Assembly: GCA_018136815.1 (NCBI GenBank)
Contig: CM030940.1
Coordinates: 239,843 to 303,842, forward strand
Origin: Isochrysis galbana
Lineage: Eukaryota > Haptophyta > Isochrysidales > Isochrysidaceae
Length of the DNA: 64,000 nucleotides
Reading direction: 5' to 3'
Shown piece by piece: positions 20,180 to 31,005 of this stretch; positions within the stretch are counted from its first letter, which is position 1; each line of letters begins with the position of its first letter. The notes below the pieces were generated by a model. The model ran no database searches. It was given only the letters and a program-made list of their open reading frames with translations, and was not told the DNA's origin. The translations under genes and the position numbers were made by a program.

Positions 20180-21517
20180 ATGGCTTGCCAAACACACGAC
20201 GCTTGCTCCGTTTTCCAATCGCTCGCCAATTCCGATGCGACAATTGAGTTTGACTGGACGAGTGGAGGGAGCGAGGTGACGAGGGGACCCACAGTCAACC
20301 AGCACGCAATCTCTTCCGACATTCAAGCTGCCGGGGTGCTATTCTGCCCATTCACCACGTCACCGGACATCGGCATGAACAACGATGACCAAAGACAGCA
20401 CTTAGCTCCTCTATGGCACGCCAAAGATCTGGATGAGCACGTAAGCCCTTCTACACCCTCAACATCTGCGAGACCCTCGCCAACTTTCCTATCGGCTATT
20501 CGGCAGGGAACTTCTTCGGTGGCGCGAACATTTATGCCAAACGACAGCGATGCTGATGCCACCGGCTTTGTTGCTCATTCGTTCCCTCAGCACGTATCAT
20601 TGCCTGTCACGACCACGAACAAGATGAGAATGGACCGCAAACGTAACGCTGTCGTTAACGATGATTCCGTTGCAAAGCGCTCTGCGACTATATCGGACGT
20701 GGACATGCATGATTCACATCGACGAGAGCAGGCAGCGTCTCCCTCCAGATGCCCTCTATCAAACGACGTTGGACAGATCTTCAACCATCAAGAACCTTTG
20801 AGCAACAACTGTCAGCGCTCATCCTCTTACATTCATTATGCTGATGCATCAAAGCTAGCACCCTTACCAGCGTCCTGTGCACCTGCGCACGTTGTTTGTT
20901 TTGCACATGCCGGCTCACGCCAAGAGCAGCTCCTGCAAACAATTGATGGCTCGCGACCAGCTTGCTTGGCAAAATCGGTGTCCACGCCTTCGGTCAAGGC
21001 AATCAAAACGGAGCACACAATTTCCTCGAGCGCTCTGTCGAGGTGTGATCATGAAGAAGAGGACACCATGTTCATCAAGGCATGCACGGCATGGCAACGG
21101 CTGATATCTGCGCTACCTAATACAGTAACCCGCAAACCATGGTTGCCTCCCGGCAGCCTTTTCTTCGATGCGATTGATCAGGGAATCGATCGTGCGACGG
21201 CTTACACACTTGCACAAGAGTTCGCAATATGCTGCGCGCAACGGCAGCGCGAAAAGTGCGAGGCGTTGGTGGCCATGCTACGCCAAGTGGGCAGGGCTTT
21301 TTTGGCATTCGCCCCGTTCCCGGACGAAGCAATGATGCCGGCATCACCTAGGCAGATGGTATCGCCACTGAAACAGCTCTCAGACTTAGTTTCTACACGG
21401 CATGAGAGTGCAATAGCGCAGTCAACACGCACGGCCACCAAAATCATGCCCGACACGTGTGATACAACGCAGCTGCTCCTTTCTATTGACGAGCTGGTCA
21501 CGTTGGCATTTTCATGA
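20180..21517 (+). CDS. Unrecognised 445-residue protein, copy A
   Basis: One uninterrupted frame, ATG 20180 to TGA 21517. Its paralogue at 41808-43145 has the same length. The first ~100 residues (starting MACQTH) and a C-terminal block (about 300-385, with PWLPPGSLFFDAIDQGIDRA, EFAICC, CEALVAMLRQVG and AFLAFAPFP) are nearly identical in both; the middle, serine/threonine-rich with a basic MRMDRKR patch, differs much more. The C-terminal block looks like a compact helical domain; the end SIDELVTLAF is also kept. No known family recognised. The basic patch could be a nuclear signal (inference). Two intact frames argue for a real, selected gene. Confidence 0.75.
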   Translation: MACQTHDACSVFQSLANSDATIEFDWTSGGSEVTRGPTVNQHAISSDIQAAGVLFCPFTTSPDIGMNNDDQRQHLAPLWHAKDLDEHVSPSTPSTSARPSPTFLSAIRQGTSSVARTFMPNDSDADATGFVAHSFPQHVSLPVTTTNKMRMDRKRNAVVNDDSVAKRSATISDVDMHDSHRREQAASPSRCPLSNDVGQIFNHQEPLSNNCQRSSSYIHYADASKLAPLPASCAPAHVVCFAHAGSRQEQLLQTIDGSRPACLAKSVSTPSVKAIKTEHTISSSALSRCDHEEEDTMFIKACTAWQRLISALPNTVTRKPWLPPGSLFFDAIDQGIDRATAYTLAQEFAICCAQRQREKCEALVAMLRQVGRAFLAFAPFPDEAMMPASPRQMVSPLKQLSDLVSTRHESAIAQSTRTATKIMPDTCDTTQLLLSIDELVTLAFS

Positions 21518-21936
21518 GCATCAGCAGCCACATGACACGTAAGAAACGTTATCTATTCGCACACGTATACATGCTGTGCCATTCTTTTCCAATTGTCGTC
21601 CGTATTTTGTCTCCAACACTTGTTCCCGTGTTTTCCTTTTGTACTCCGCGAGCAGCCAACTCCTGGTGTGTGCCCATCTCCTGTCACAAGCGTACTTCGT
21701 GACCACTGCTTCCAAGGATGAATACAGGAAGAGGGAGGAGATCCACAGTGGCTGACCGGGACCCATACCATCAAAATACTCGGCCCTGGTGACAATAGAA
21801 CATTTGTTCAATTTTGCGCTCCCACCAGTTGTTCGCCCGAGGCCATTATTACAGTAGTAGTAGTAGTATATTTCCCTAATATTTTCTAGCTGTGCCCCCC
21901 CCCCCCCCCCAACTTCCCCCGCTTCCATCCTACTGT
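21518..21936. other. Downstream flank of copy A
   Basis: No gene seen. The first ~150 bases resemble the flank after 43146. A GTAGTAGTAGTA run lies near 21856 and a C run at 21896-21911. Confidence 0.5.
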
Positions 21937-21944
21937 CCTTCCAG

Positions 21945-22414
21945 TAGGGCTAGGTAAAAATATGTAAACTTTGTTGCCCAAATATGTAGTAAAAATATGT
22001 CGAAATATGTAGAAAATCCGCCCAAATATGTAGAAAATATGTACATACAATAAGATGAAAATGCGCCGGGGAGGCGTCCCTCTGCCTCAAAAAAGTCAAA
22101 AGCACCCACCCACACCAACCACAAGAACATAAAAGAGCTAGCACACCGCTTCGCTCATGAATAAAACATCAGATTATTTGCCAGGTACGTAGTACGTAGA
22201 CCCTCTGCTCCTGCTTGCGCTTGTTGTGAGCTTGTAACGCAATATGAGGGACGCGGACACTTGATCTGCAAGGGAGTTAGTATGTAAACCTCCTCCCTAC
22301 CGCCCAAATACGCCGTAAATATGTGAAATATGTACGAAAATGTAACGATATGTAATCCGGAGAAGTTGACCCAAATATGTAGTTCAATATGTCACATATT
22401 TTTACCTAGCCCTA
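21945..22414 (+). mobile_element. hAT-like miniature transposon (470 bases)
   Basis: Terminal inverted repeats begin TAGGGCTAGGTAAAAATATG, and the 8-base duplication CCTTCCAG is exact on both sides (21937-21944, 22415-22422). Both ends hold clusters of AAATATGTAG-type motifs, as subterminal repeats do in hAT elements. No transposase. A related cluster of AAATATGTAG motifs, without ends, lies at 61280-61356. Confidence 0.9.
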
Positions 22415-22621
22415 CCTTCCAGGCGGGGCCCACCTCACTGCCTTGTTGCCTTGTTCAACTGTCAATCGGTCGCTTACGCCCCGCATATGTGGCTTCCACA
22501 TCATCTTGCAACCTCCACTGCCCCCTTCTCTGTGCTGCCGTGTGCTGTTGCGTACTCCTATTTGCTGCGATGTGCCGGAGTAAGTCCGCGTGCCACCTCT
22601 GCACTCTGGGCGTCAACCTTC

Positions 22622-22973
22622 AAACTATTATTATAGTTTCAGCGACGATGCAGCGCGCGCCGACCGACCGCACCCTCTTCCCAGCCCCCCGCCACCACGA
22701 CGCCCCATAGGGGCCGACCCAAGCCGCCGGAGCCGAAGCGCTTACAGGCCGCTGCCCCACCCGACCAAGACGTCGACATGGCCCAGCCGCCCTCTCCTCC
22801 CTTGCAGCCACAGAGGCAAGGAACGGGAAAACTCCTGTTCCCAGCCGCCAGCCGAACAACCGACCCAGAGCCAAGCTCTGGCCCCCACAGCGCCGCCGCC
22901 ATGCCACCCCCTCAAGGACTCCCCATGGGGTGTTGCAGCTCTGCTGCCACCCCCATGGAGGCAACTCCTACCA
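22622..22973 (+). mobile_element. Stem-loop-headed retroelement, 5' part
   Basis: Starts with the stem-loop AAACTATTATTATAGTTT (22622-22639), then ATG at 22648. The body matches the minus-strand copies at 8820-9215 and 61366-61569. It is cut by the LTR-like element starting at 22974, and its frame is broken relative to the 9192 copy. Confidence 0.75.
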
Positions 22974-23350
22974 TGTCGCATTCGCGATGTCTCAGAGGCA
23001 AAGAAGAAATAACAATAAAAGAAATACAGTAAAAAGTAAAAAGAACAGAGGAAGAAAGAAGAAGAAGAGTGAAAGAAAGAAGAGAAAAACCCAGAGTATA
23101 TAGGGTGGTTCTCAGCCCTTCCCATTGGACCTATGGCTACGTAAACTCTCACGTGGCATAGTGGTTCAACCCACCGCCTTCATACCAACCTTTTGCTCTG
23201 GGTCGCGAGTTCGAGTCCGGACGGAGCGCTCTGCAGTTCGAGCCCCGCTCCTTCTCCTCTCCGCTCCTCTCCGCTCTTCTTCTACCGTTAAAATTCCGCA
23301 CTCTTCTTCTACCGGTAAAATTCCGCTCTTCTTCTAACGTTAAATTCTGC
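22974..23350 (+). mobile_element. LTR-like element with tRNA-like promoter, 5' part
   Basis: Second copy of the 7254-7863 family: start TGTCGCATTCGCGATG, an AGTATATAGGG TATA region, A and B boxes and the TCTACCGTTAAA repeats, then truncation near 23350. Confidence 0.85.
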
Positions 23351-23353
23351 GAA

Positions 23354-23476
23354 CCTACTTTTATAAGTGGGGGTCAATGGGGGCCTCGCGCCCCCCTCTC
23401 TCCATCGCGGACATCCCTTGGGGTGGGCCCGTACAATCAACCCCAGTCCCTGCCCTCCGGTAGGGGCTGGGCAATC
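23354..23476 (+). mobile_element. Stem-loop-headed element, short 5' piece
   Basis: Stem-loop CCTACTTTTATAAGTGGG (one G-U pair) at 23354-23371, then AATGGGGGCCTCGCGCC, matching the head of the complete element at 44407. It ends where the LINE tail fragment begins. Confidence 0.8.
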
Positions 23477-23593
23477 AAAAAAAAATCTTCTTAAAATTCC
23501 CCGCTACGCGTGCGGCGTGAGGCAGTGTGCTAGTGTACCTCCCTACTACCCAACCTTAACCCCTGACAACCCCCTCCCCCTTTCCCAGTTCCG
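23477..23593 (-). mobile_element. LINE 3'-end fragment
   Basis: Minus-strand copy of the last ~115 bases of the LINE, ending GAAGA plus T run (A run at 23477-23485). A strongly 5'-truncated insertion. Confidence 0.85.
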
Positions 23594-24361
23594 GGGCTAC
23601 CTGACGCTACGAAAATCTTCGCCAAGAAATGGTGCGATTCGCCCCCCCTCTCTCCCCCTCCGTCACGCGCGCTCACGCTCTACCCGTAAAGAATGGGCGG
23701 TCGCGCCCGCGGGGGGATCTGTTCCTTTATATCTAAGCTACATTCGGCATTTGATTCCCGCCCGATGCAGCGCCGTGTCGGGCTGTCGACAGTCCGACCA
23801 CCCCCTGACCCTCTGGCATCATTGCCCGCGCAGCCCACCCAGCTCCTCACAGCGCGCGCACGCGGCTACCCTGGCTACCACAGACCCCGCCCCGACCATC
23901 CCGACCCGCCCCTCGCAGGATTCGCCTTCTCTCGAACTCGGCATCGAGAACCAGGACCAGCTCACCAACGCGGCCGTCCACGCGTGGCTGACGAGCCTGC
24001 GCGTTGAGGCTGCCTACGCGGCCATCCTCTCTCGGACAGTGCCAGATCTGGCATTGATCGATGAGGCGAGACCCGCGGGTGGCCTCAGGACGGGCCTTGT
24101 CGTGGCGCTCTACGCTGCGGCGGGCAGGAAAGACCAAGATCCTACCAGAGCGCCTCATAGCGCATCTCGCGGGAACCCACCACCCAGAGCAGAAATCATT
24201 TTCTGCCGCTGGGTGGTGGCCTTGGCAGATGGGGATGGGGCCCGGATATGTGTTAGTTGGGTGTATTGGGAACTTTCTAATGGAAAAAATTCTGAAATTT
24301 CCTTAACCGTGAGATGGTCATTTTTTTACCCCTAATAAAAAAACCCTGTTTGACCGCCCTA
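23594..24361 (+). mobile_element. TIR transposon copy lacking its left end
   Basis: Matches the element at 5440-6881 from its position ~5530 onward, and ends CCTGTTTGACCGCCCTA at 24361. The internal 203-base repeats are missing: the body jumps from the conserved open-frame part (to ~24220) straight to the terminal 130 bases. The left end is replaced by the LINE fragment. Confidence 0.85.
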
Positions 24362-24436
24362 CCACACGTGGTCTGACTCATTCACTCGATTTGGGGCAGT
24401 CGGTATCTCGTTGAAATCACGATCCACTACGTCTCA

Positions 24437-24481
24437 CATACAGCACCAAGTAGACTCTGCAAATCTGATGGGTGCTGTATG
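24437..24481 (+). other. 11-base perfect stem-loop
   Basis: CATACAGCACC (24437-24447) pairs exactly with GGTGCTGTATG (24471-24481) across a 23-base loop. It stands alone in a non-coding stretch; function unknown. Confidence 0.7.
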
Positions 24482-24554
24482 TCCATACCAAAGAGCACCG
24501 ACCGCGTAAAAGCAGACAACAGGTTTCGTCACACGTCTATAGGGAGGAGACGAG

Positions 24555-24635
24555 GGAGGTTGAGCAGTTCCCTGCAGTTGAGCAGTTCCCTGCACTTGAG
24601 CAGTTCCCTGCAGTTGAGCAGTTCCCTGAAGTCCG
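24555..24635 (+). repeat. 18-base tandem repeat, about four copies
   Basis: Units of TTGAGCAGTTCCCTGCAG with minor changes, followed by C-rich DNA. Confidence 0.9.
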
Positions 24636-24802
24636 CCCCGCCCCCCCCCCCCTGCCCCCCTGCCGCCCACCCTGCGTTTCCTACCAGCCCCCCTCTCCCT
24701 TCACAGCCCTCCCCCTGTCGCCCTCCCCGCGTGTCAGAATCGCGATGGACTCCGCTTTTGTGACACGTCCTATGGAACCAGACGAAGAGACCCGTCAAGT
24801 GT

Positions 24803-25160
24803 CCTCTTGCAGGCGGCGAGAGGTCTGGAGTCTCGACATCCGAAACATCACCTAGGGTAGCTAAACCTCTTAGTAGGAACCACAGCGGATATCAATGAGA
24901 ATCCTACGATATATAAGGGAAGGTAACCCGAGCCAACACTAGAGCAAAGGATGAACCACAGTCTCCTCCCGCCCCCTTCTCTCCAACTCCTAGCCGAAGC
25001 AGCGCGCGCGCCCTCCCCGGAACCAGCTTCTCCGCTAAAGAGGGAACTAGGAAAGGGGGAGGGAGTTGTTAGGGGTTAAGGTTGGGTAGTAGGGAGGTAC
25101 ACAAGCACACTGCCTCACGCCGCACGCGTAGCGGGGAATTTTAAGAAGATTTTTTTTTAA
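24803..25160 (+). mobile_element. LINE 3'-end fragment with T tail
   Basis: Begins with the last codons of the LINE ORF (frame shifted near GGTCTGGAGTCTCGACAT, stop TAG at 24853-24855), then the 3' untranslated part and TTTTAAGAAGATTTTTTTTT. Confidence 0.9.
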
Positions 25161-25218
25161 AAAATAGTGTTTGACCGTCCTACCTTAGAAGTTAAAATAG
25201 TGCGTTTGACTGCCCTAG
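25161..25218 (+). mobile_element. Two adjacent TIR ends
   Basis: AAATAGTGTTTGACCGTCCTA and then AGTGCGTTTGACTGCCCTA are both right-hand ends of the TAGGGCGGTCAAACACTATT transposon type, whose left end appears at 43440. The LINE inserted just inside the first one. Confidence 0.75.
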
Positions 25219-25245
25219 GAGGGTGGACGCGGTCGCTTGGCTAGC

Positions 25246-25348
25246 GACTATTCCATGGGGGCTGGGGGGCCGCCCTCGGCAGGGGGCCCGGTGGAGAGGC
25301 AAGAGTCGCGCCGGCGCGCTCCATCGCAACCAACTATAATGTTAGTTG
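25246..25348 (-). mobile_element. Stem-loop-headed element, short 5' piece
   Basis: On the minus strand the stem-loop CAACTAACATTATAGTTG (25331-25348) is followed by GTTGCGATGGAGCGCGCC. The outer stem pair is C-G where other copies have A-T, a compensated change. Confidence 0.75.
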
Positions 25349-25879
25349 CGGAATGGACATTGAATGGAATGATAGGTATAGGTGTAGCAGAGTTTTTCAA
25401 GATTATGTTTTTCAGTTGAGACATTCGCACAGCGGAGGTGAGTCAACCGTGCGTTGCGAATACTAGCGCCGCCGACTTGTGTCTCCCGGCTTGCCAAAGT
25501 TGGCTCGGCAAGGATATGACCTCAAGAGCATGCTGAGTTGGGCGTGCAACCCAAACCTCCCTATGAAGGTGACGGCAACCGTACAAGACAACTAGAAAAT
25601 GACCGATGCCGAGAGCACTCGCCGCATTCGAAGGTGGTGTCTGGGAACTAAGCGGGGATGATTGCATCGACCATAATCCAATCGGCTTTTGTCCACCGAG
25701 ACTGTTCCTGGATGACTTCCCCCCCCTCCCTTCCCATACGCTTGGCGGCGCACACGGCCAGACACGGCACATCATCACTAAGCATGGACACCTGTATCCG
25801 CGGTAAGGCGGGTGAGGCGGGGCGGAAATTTGCAGATGAGGGTCCGGTGAAATCTCGTCAACCGGCGCCTTGCTCACAT
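25349..25879. other. Intergenic DNA right of the membrane-protein gene's stop
   Basis: Probably the 3' untranslated region of the minus-strand gene. A 144-residue open frame (25443-25877) shows no domain and is likely non-coding. Confidence 0.5.
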
Positions 25880-27132
25880 CTAGTCACCGTAGTTGAACTC
25901 GAACTTGTAAACATCAAGCATGAAAGGTCGCAGGTTCTGCTTCTTCGCAAGGGCATCGATCGCCGGCCCCTTGTCGAGCTTGACGAGCTCTCCCGTGAAG
26001 GTTGGCGGCGCTACAATGTGTGCGGCCGTTTGCAAGTCGAACGAGTAATCGGTCTCCTCCTTTGGCCACACCTCAAACCGCATAGGCACGCGTGCAAGCA
26101 TCATGATAGAGACCGTCTTCCCTTTGACCTTGCGCGGCGACGAGAGCAGCAAGTACTCATGCGTCTTGGCACCCGTCACCTGGTGGGGACGGACGAGACT
26201 CACGCCTCAGCGAGTGATATGCGGGCGGCGCGCGGCGACCGGTAAACATGCTCTTGCCTTGTCCGATAGCATCATGCTCGAGTGGTAGATCTCAGAAGTG
26301 TTGACCGTCACCGCAATGCCTGGGCTGAGGACGGAGAGCTGAGAGACGGATAAGCTCCCAGGTAATAGCGCGTCCCATCGAGACGTGTTGGGAGAGAGCC
26401 GCCACACGCCTACAAGGTGAAGCCGCGAGGAGTTGCTAGGCGGTGACAGGGTCGGGGATGCATTCGGCGAAAGCAGCCTGGGCTGGCTTAAGCGGGGGAT
26501 GCGACGCGCTTTGGGGCGTCGACGTTGTGTGGAGGTGGTGCGCACCGGTGAGAAATTCGCTCTGCGTCGTCTTGAGCGGGAAATGGGAGCCAAGCTCCCA
26601 ATTGGAGCAGGGGACCTCGTAGTTGTAGACAAAGTAGGTCGGCACGCAAATGCCAATCAGGCTGCGGAGGGGCCGAGCGAGGGGCAAGCAGCGTCAATAT
26701 TGAGGCTGGGAGGCGAGGCGAGGGCACACGAAGCCAGCGTGCCTAGCAACGGGGCTGGATACGGATTGACTGAGATGAGCAATGAGGCTGGCGGCGGGGC
26801 GAGGAGGGGTAAGCAAGGCGAGCGAGGAGTCGAATCCGAGAGACGACCGTCTCGCCGCGTATTGCTCGACGCTCTCACCTGACGACTGAGAGTGCGAGCT
26901 CCACTTTTTTGGCGTAGAGCGCTCCGAAGACGACGGCAAATACGCTTGCTCCTCCAAGAGTGATCTCCCACGGCAGCCCATCGTCTGTGTGAGAAACGGC
27001 CGAGTTGCAGAGGAAGGCGACGATGGCGATGGCGAGGATCGCGAGCGTGGAGGGTCTGCCGCGAGAAGGAGCGAACGACGGAGTGGAAGGTGGGGAAAGG
27101 GGGTGGTGTTGGGTTGAGGGAAAGGAAGGCAA
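25880..27132 (-). CDS. Multi-exon membrane protein of unknown family
   Basis: Minus-strand exons: first exon ending 26879, then 26661-26546, 26409-26258, 26179-25880; the three introns (217, 136, 78 bases) all fit phase. The last has a GC donor (AAG then GCAAGA) with an ordinary AG acceptor. The N-terminal part has two or three hydrophobic segments (LAILAIAIVAFL; WEITLGGASVFAVVFGALYA; VELALSVVSLIGICVPTYFV), followed by a soluble region with NYEVPCSNWELGS, VTVNTSEIYHS, HEYLLLSSPRKVKG and a C-terminus ending FEFNYGD. The frame from 27132 opens with TTG, so the true start is elsewhere; one phase-compatible option is a tiny exon from ATG at 27307 (MKLTVAA) spliced to 27055. The conserved-looking soluble part suggests a real gene, but I recognise no family. 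Confidence 0.65.
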
Positions 27133-27179
27133 AGGAGGGTGGGGAGAGAGGGAGGGGGAGAGGGGAGAGAGGGGAAAGG

Positions 27180-27180
<1 letters not shown>

Positions 27181-27217
<37 letters not shown>

Positions 27218-27239
27218 CTGTGTGTGTGTGTGTGTGTGA
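27181..27239 (+). repeat. TG dinucleotide repeat
   Basis: Two TG runs separated by AATC, in or near the 5' part of the minus-strand membrane gene. Confidence 0.95.
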
Positions 27240-27395
27240 GGCGAGGGCTCGGTGGGCCTCTTCCAGCCGCCGCAGAGCCGCGTGCACGCGGCCACCGTGA
27301 GCTTCATTCCCTGCCCCTCCCCTCCCCTCCCCATCTCCCAGCTTCCCTCTCCCTCCTTCCCTTCTCACCGCTCAAGCAGCGGGTTGCCCATCGCC

Positions 27396-27397
<2 letters not shown>

Positions 27398-27469
<72 letters not shown>

Positions 27470-27756
27470 AGAGAGAGAAGAGAGAGAAGAGAGAGAAGAG
27501 AGAGAAGAGAGAGAAGAGAGAGAAGAGAGAGAAGAGAGAGAAGAGAGAGAAGAGAGAGAAGAGAGAGAAGAGAGAGAATAGACAGAGAGAGAAGAGAGAG
27601 AAGAGAGAGAATAGACAGAGAGAGAAGAGAGAGAGAGAAGAGAAGGGAGAGAGAGAGAGAGAGAGAGAACAGGAGAGAGAAGAGAAGAGAGAGAGAGAAG
27701 AGAGAGAAGAGAGAGAAGAGAGAATAGACAGAGAGAGAAGAGAGAGAGAGAAGAGA

Positions 27757-27800
<44 letters not shown>
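27398..27800 (+). repeat. GA-rich microsatellite block
   Basis: About 400 bases of GA and GAGAGAAGA units. All long Arg/Glu or Leu/Ser frames across it are products of this composition. Confidence 0.97.
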
Positions 27801-27801
<1 letters not shown>

Positions 27802-27840
27802 GCGGCACGCGCGAGATCGCCCCACAGAACACACCGTACC

Positions 27841-27848
27841 TATAAATA
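27841..27848 (+). promoter_or_regulatory. TATA box upstream of the gag-like ORF
   Basis: TATAAATA right after the GA block and about 215 bases before the gag-like frame. It could be the promoter of a degraded LTR. Confidence 0.45.
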
Positions 27849-28055
27849 GAAAGATCGAGGGAGAGCTCTCTCTCTGCAACTCTCCTCTCTTCAAAACTCT
27901 GCGCACCAACTAATAATATAATCTAACCGAGCATTAAGTACCACTACTCTCACTAGCCCTGGCACTACTAACACGACAGCCCTCAGCGCACCTGCCCGTA
28001 CACCTTAGCGCGGGCTGTTGACACAGATACATACACCTAGGCACCCCTGTCTGAG

Positions 28056-29371
28056 TTGAGTTCTGTTGAGTTCTATTGTAGACGTGTCAATTCTACTGCT
28101 ACTGCCGGTGTGGCAACGTCGTCGTTTACCCCGTCGCTAGAGTGCGCTAGCCGATCGATGTTACCTCTCGTCTACACAACGTTGCTATCTATCACTGGGC
28201 CCCCTTGGTATGGGGCCAAACATGGTACCCCCGCCGAGAGGGATTCGCCCCTCTTCCTCGCGCGACTGAGCGCACGCCCTCTGAGTCTCTTCACCCAACA
28301 CAAGGTTGGACCAAACATTGACACCGAACAACTTTTCAAGTCAAATGGGTTGTTCGAATCCCCGAACCCGCTCAAGGGAGCGGATGCTGGGTGCCACGCC
28401 TCGCAGTGGGCCCAGCGAGCACTGTCACCGCCGACGCGCAGCTGGCACGTCGAATTCTCTGAACATCTGAAGCTCATCACCATCCCAGAACATTCTCTGG
28501 TTGACGGTGATCTCCCACAGCAATTTCAGTGGTATCTATACCACTTCGACCCGACCGTTGAGTTCTTTGAAGCCGCAGCATGCTGGTATCGTCGTCTGAT
28601 GACAGCAGGCACCGCCGAAGGTGTGTGGATCGAATCTCATCGTCGCAAGAGGAACTGTACTACTCTTTCGGTGAACACTCCAACCTTTTGGACACATGAA
28701 AACTTCACCAAGAACAAGAACCCAGCAAGGCGCTGCAAATTTGAGCTGCAGACCTACAGCCACTCTGGCGCATTAAGTTCAACACCGGAGCCATTTCAAC
28801 TCCTAAAGAAGGTGGAAGGCGCGCTACTGGGGGAGGAGTCTGTCCGGATGCTTCATTCGCCAAAGAATCAGCTCTTGTGGCCAAATCCGCTGATGGGCTG
28901 CCCAGCCGCCCTCAAAGAGCTGTGCTTAGCGCATATCAAGCGCTAAAATCGGCTAGATGTTATCGCTATCAAGGATCTGGTCATCAAGCTAATGTTTGTC
29001 CAACCCCTGCGGATCACTCAGTCACGATACAAGATTGGATAAGCGCTCTACAATCGCATACTTCCCGCACCAAAAATGGCCGTGGAAAAGGCAAAACCAA
29101 CGGTTATGCTAAGGGTGGTAGAGGACGCGGTGGCTCTGCATACGTGTTGTGCGATGAGAGTGATGAGCAACACGCTACTGACGAAACACCTCGCCGCAAG
29201 GATAAATCCAATCCATCGCGCCTAGAGAAGGCAAATTTCACAGCTGATGAAGAATGGCGTGACATCGTTGACGATACCGCGTTTTGCATATCTCTTGATG
29301 ACCTATCATTCGCCTCGTTACTCGTTAACCCTCGAACCCCTGCTCCTTGGTTTCTGGAGCTGGTTGCTTAA
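28056..29371 (+). pseudogene. Gag-like ORF of an LTR retrotransposon, frameshifted
   Basis: Two overlapping frames (28056-28946 and 28877-29371) together read like a copia-type Gag: a long helical part, then ALKSARC followed by a zinc knuckle. In the knuckle CYRYQGSGHQANVC the second cysteine is tyrosine, so metal binding should be impaired. A glycine/arginine/lysine-rich tail follows. The frame changes near 28890. No protease, integrase or reverse transcriptase follows; instead a LINE fragment joins at about 29424. Inferred to be dead. Confidence 0.65.
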
Positions 29372-29423
29372 CATTTGGACCGTCCTTAGGGGCAACCAAC
29401 TTCGGGTCAAAACCCCCTATTGG

Positions 29424-30500
29424 CTATTGGGGGTCGGACTACTCCCCATGGCCGAACACACGAGAACGCTTCAAGCGATATGGATAGTCCGGTACCTCAA
29501 CCCGTCGTAATGGCGGAATGGAAAACAGTCTTAGATCAATGGTTCAGCCGCACCCCCTTAGAGAGAGCGGCGGTCTTTTCGAAGGTCGACTCGAGGAGCC
29601 TCACGGCTAGCATTCGCGGTAATAACACGCTCCCGGCCTTTTGGAAGCATGCGCTTGACGCTTGAGAATTTTACACGGATCAACTTCCTTAGGGAAGAAA
29701 TCACACGGGAAGGAACTCAGGGCTCCCCGATATGGCACGATCTTTTCCACAAACCTCCGGCGATTCACTATTCACATAGGTCGAAAGAAATGGGAGTCTC
29801 TACAAACAGTTATCGTACATAAAACTATTAACCCGGGTACGGGGGACATATACACTACAGAAGAATGCGCGGCTTACTTGCCGGACGGAGAACGTTGGAT
29901 ACGCCATAGAGGAAATAACATATCGGTAGGCCCCTTTCTTAAGTCGTGGGAAAAGATATCTGAATGGACTAGATCAAGACTAGTAAATACATACCACATT
30001 CGACATTCGACTATATAGAATAATATAGACCTTCTTGCCTTCTTGGAAAACAAGCGAAGCCCCCGCCCCCGGCTCCGGAGGAGCATGAGTTAGTCCCTCA
30101 AGAAGATCCGGACGAACACGATCTAGGCGACATTCTAGTGGACAAAGACCATAACTTTTATCTGCGCCGAAGAGGCGACTACCACAAAGTCCAGCTCAAC
30201 GTTATGGTTATGGGAGAGCCCCACATCCACGAGCGGATCAGCCCGCAACTATTGCCCGACGAGCTATACACTCCGCTGAAGTGGGGACGAGCGTACGACG
30301 GCCCGGCAGAAACGGCGTATCCGATACCTCAAGAATACACGCTAAAAGGCACGCATACAACGCTAGAGGATGTAAGTGTCAGGGTCTTGACTAAAGCGTT
30401 CCTCGCATTGAGGAAAACAAAAGCACAAAAATCCACGCTAAGATGGGAAAAAAGGTTACCGGTCCTCTCGGGGAAGTGGAAACAAGTATCGCAATTGTCC
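29424..30500 (+). pseudogene. Decayed LINE fragment
   Basis: Matches the 15211-17160 ORF from LLGVGLLPMAEHTR to LSGKWKQVSQL, but is broken into several frames by small indels (near 29510, 29660, 29790, 30010, 30210). Clearly older than the copies at 15211 and 57951. Ends abruptly before the zinc finger. Confidence 0.9.
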
Positions 30501-30605
30501 CCGCAAGAACCGCGTTCCGCGCTAGCTGCCGGCGCGCCCTCGCAGGCAATCTCCAAGAGTGAGATCAGCCTTGCTCTGACAGAATACGGGAACGCCCACG
30601 GACCA

Positions 30606-30945
30606 TGTTGTGGTTAGGGGGAGAGCCGCCTTTTAGGTTTCCCAAAGAGAGGTCCTCTCTCTTTGTTTTCCCGCCTTCGCGTGTTTTGGTTTCTCCCTTC
30701 GTTCGGGTCGCATCCTCTCCGTCCGATCGGGATCCTCCGATCCCGATCTTCCTCTCTTCCCCCCGTGTCGTTAGGATAGGTAGGGACGATCGCTCTCGAC
30801 CCCCCTCCCTTGTTTTCTCATGTGTGCGCCCCCTTTCTTTCCTTGCGCGCGCCCCCGTGTGTTTCCCTCGTGTTCTCTCGTCCCAGAGTTCCGAGAGTCG
30901 CGCCCATGGCCGCACTCCCCGGGGCTCTGGCGAAACGGAAGACAC
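30606..30945 (+). repeat. Dispersed repeat, copy 1 (copy 2 at 45650-45957)
   Basis: Both copies run from CCTTTTAGG through CCCAAAGAGAGG to CGCGCCCATGGCCGCACTCC with high similarity. No ORF is kept. It may be the body of a T-tailed retroelement, but the borders differ between copies. Confidence 0.85.
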
Positions 30946-31005
30946 ACGGAAAGTGATAACGCATCTCCCCCAAACTTCAAAAAAAATTGTAAAAGTATTG
31001 ACCTG

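Noticed and set aside
27005..27909. Arg/Glu-rich and Leu/Ser-rich ORFs
   Set aside because: They are translations of the GA microsatellite in different frames.
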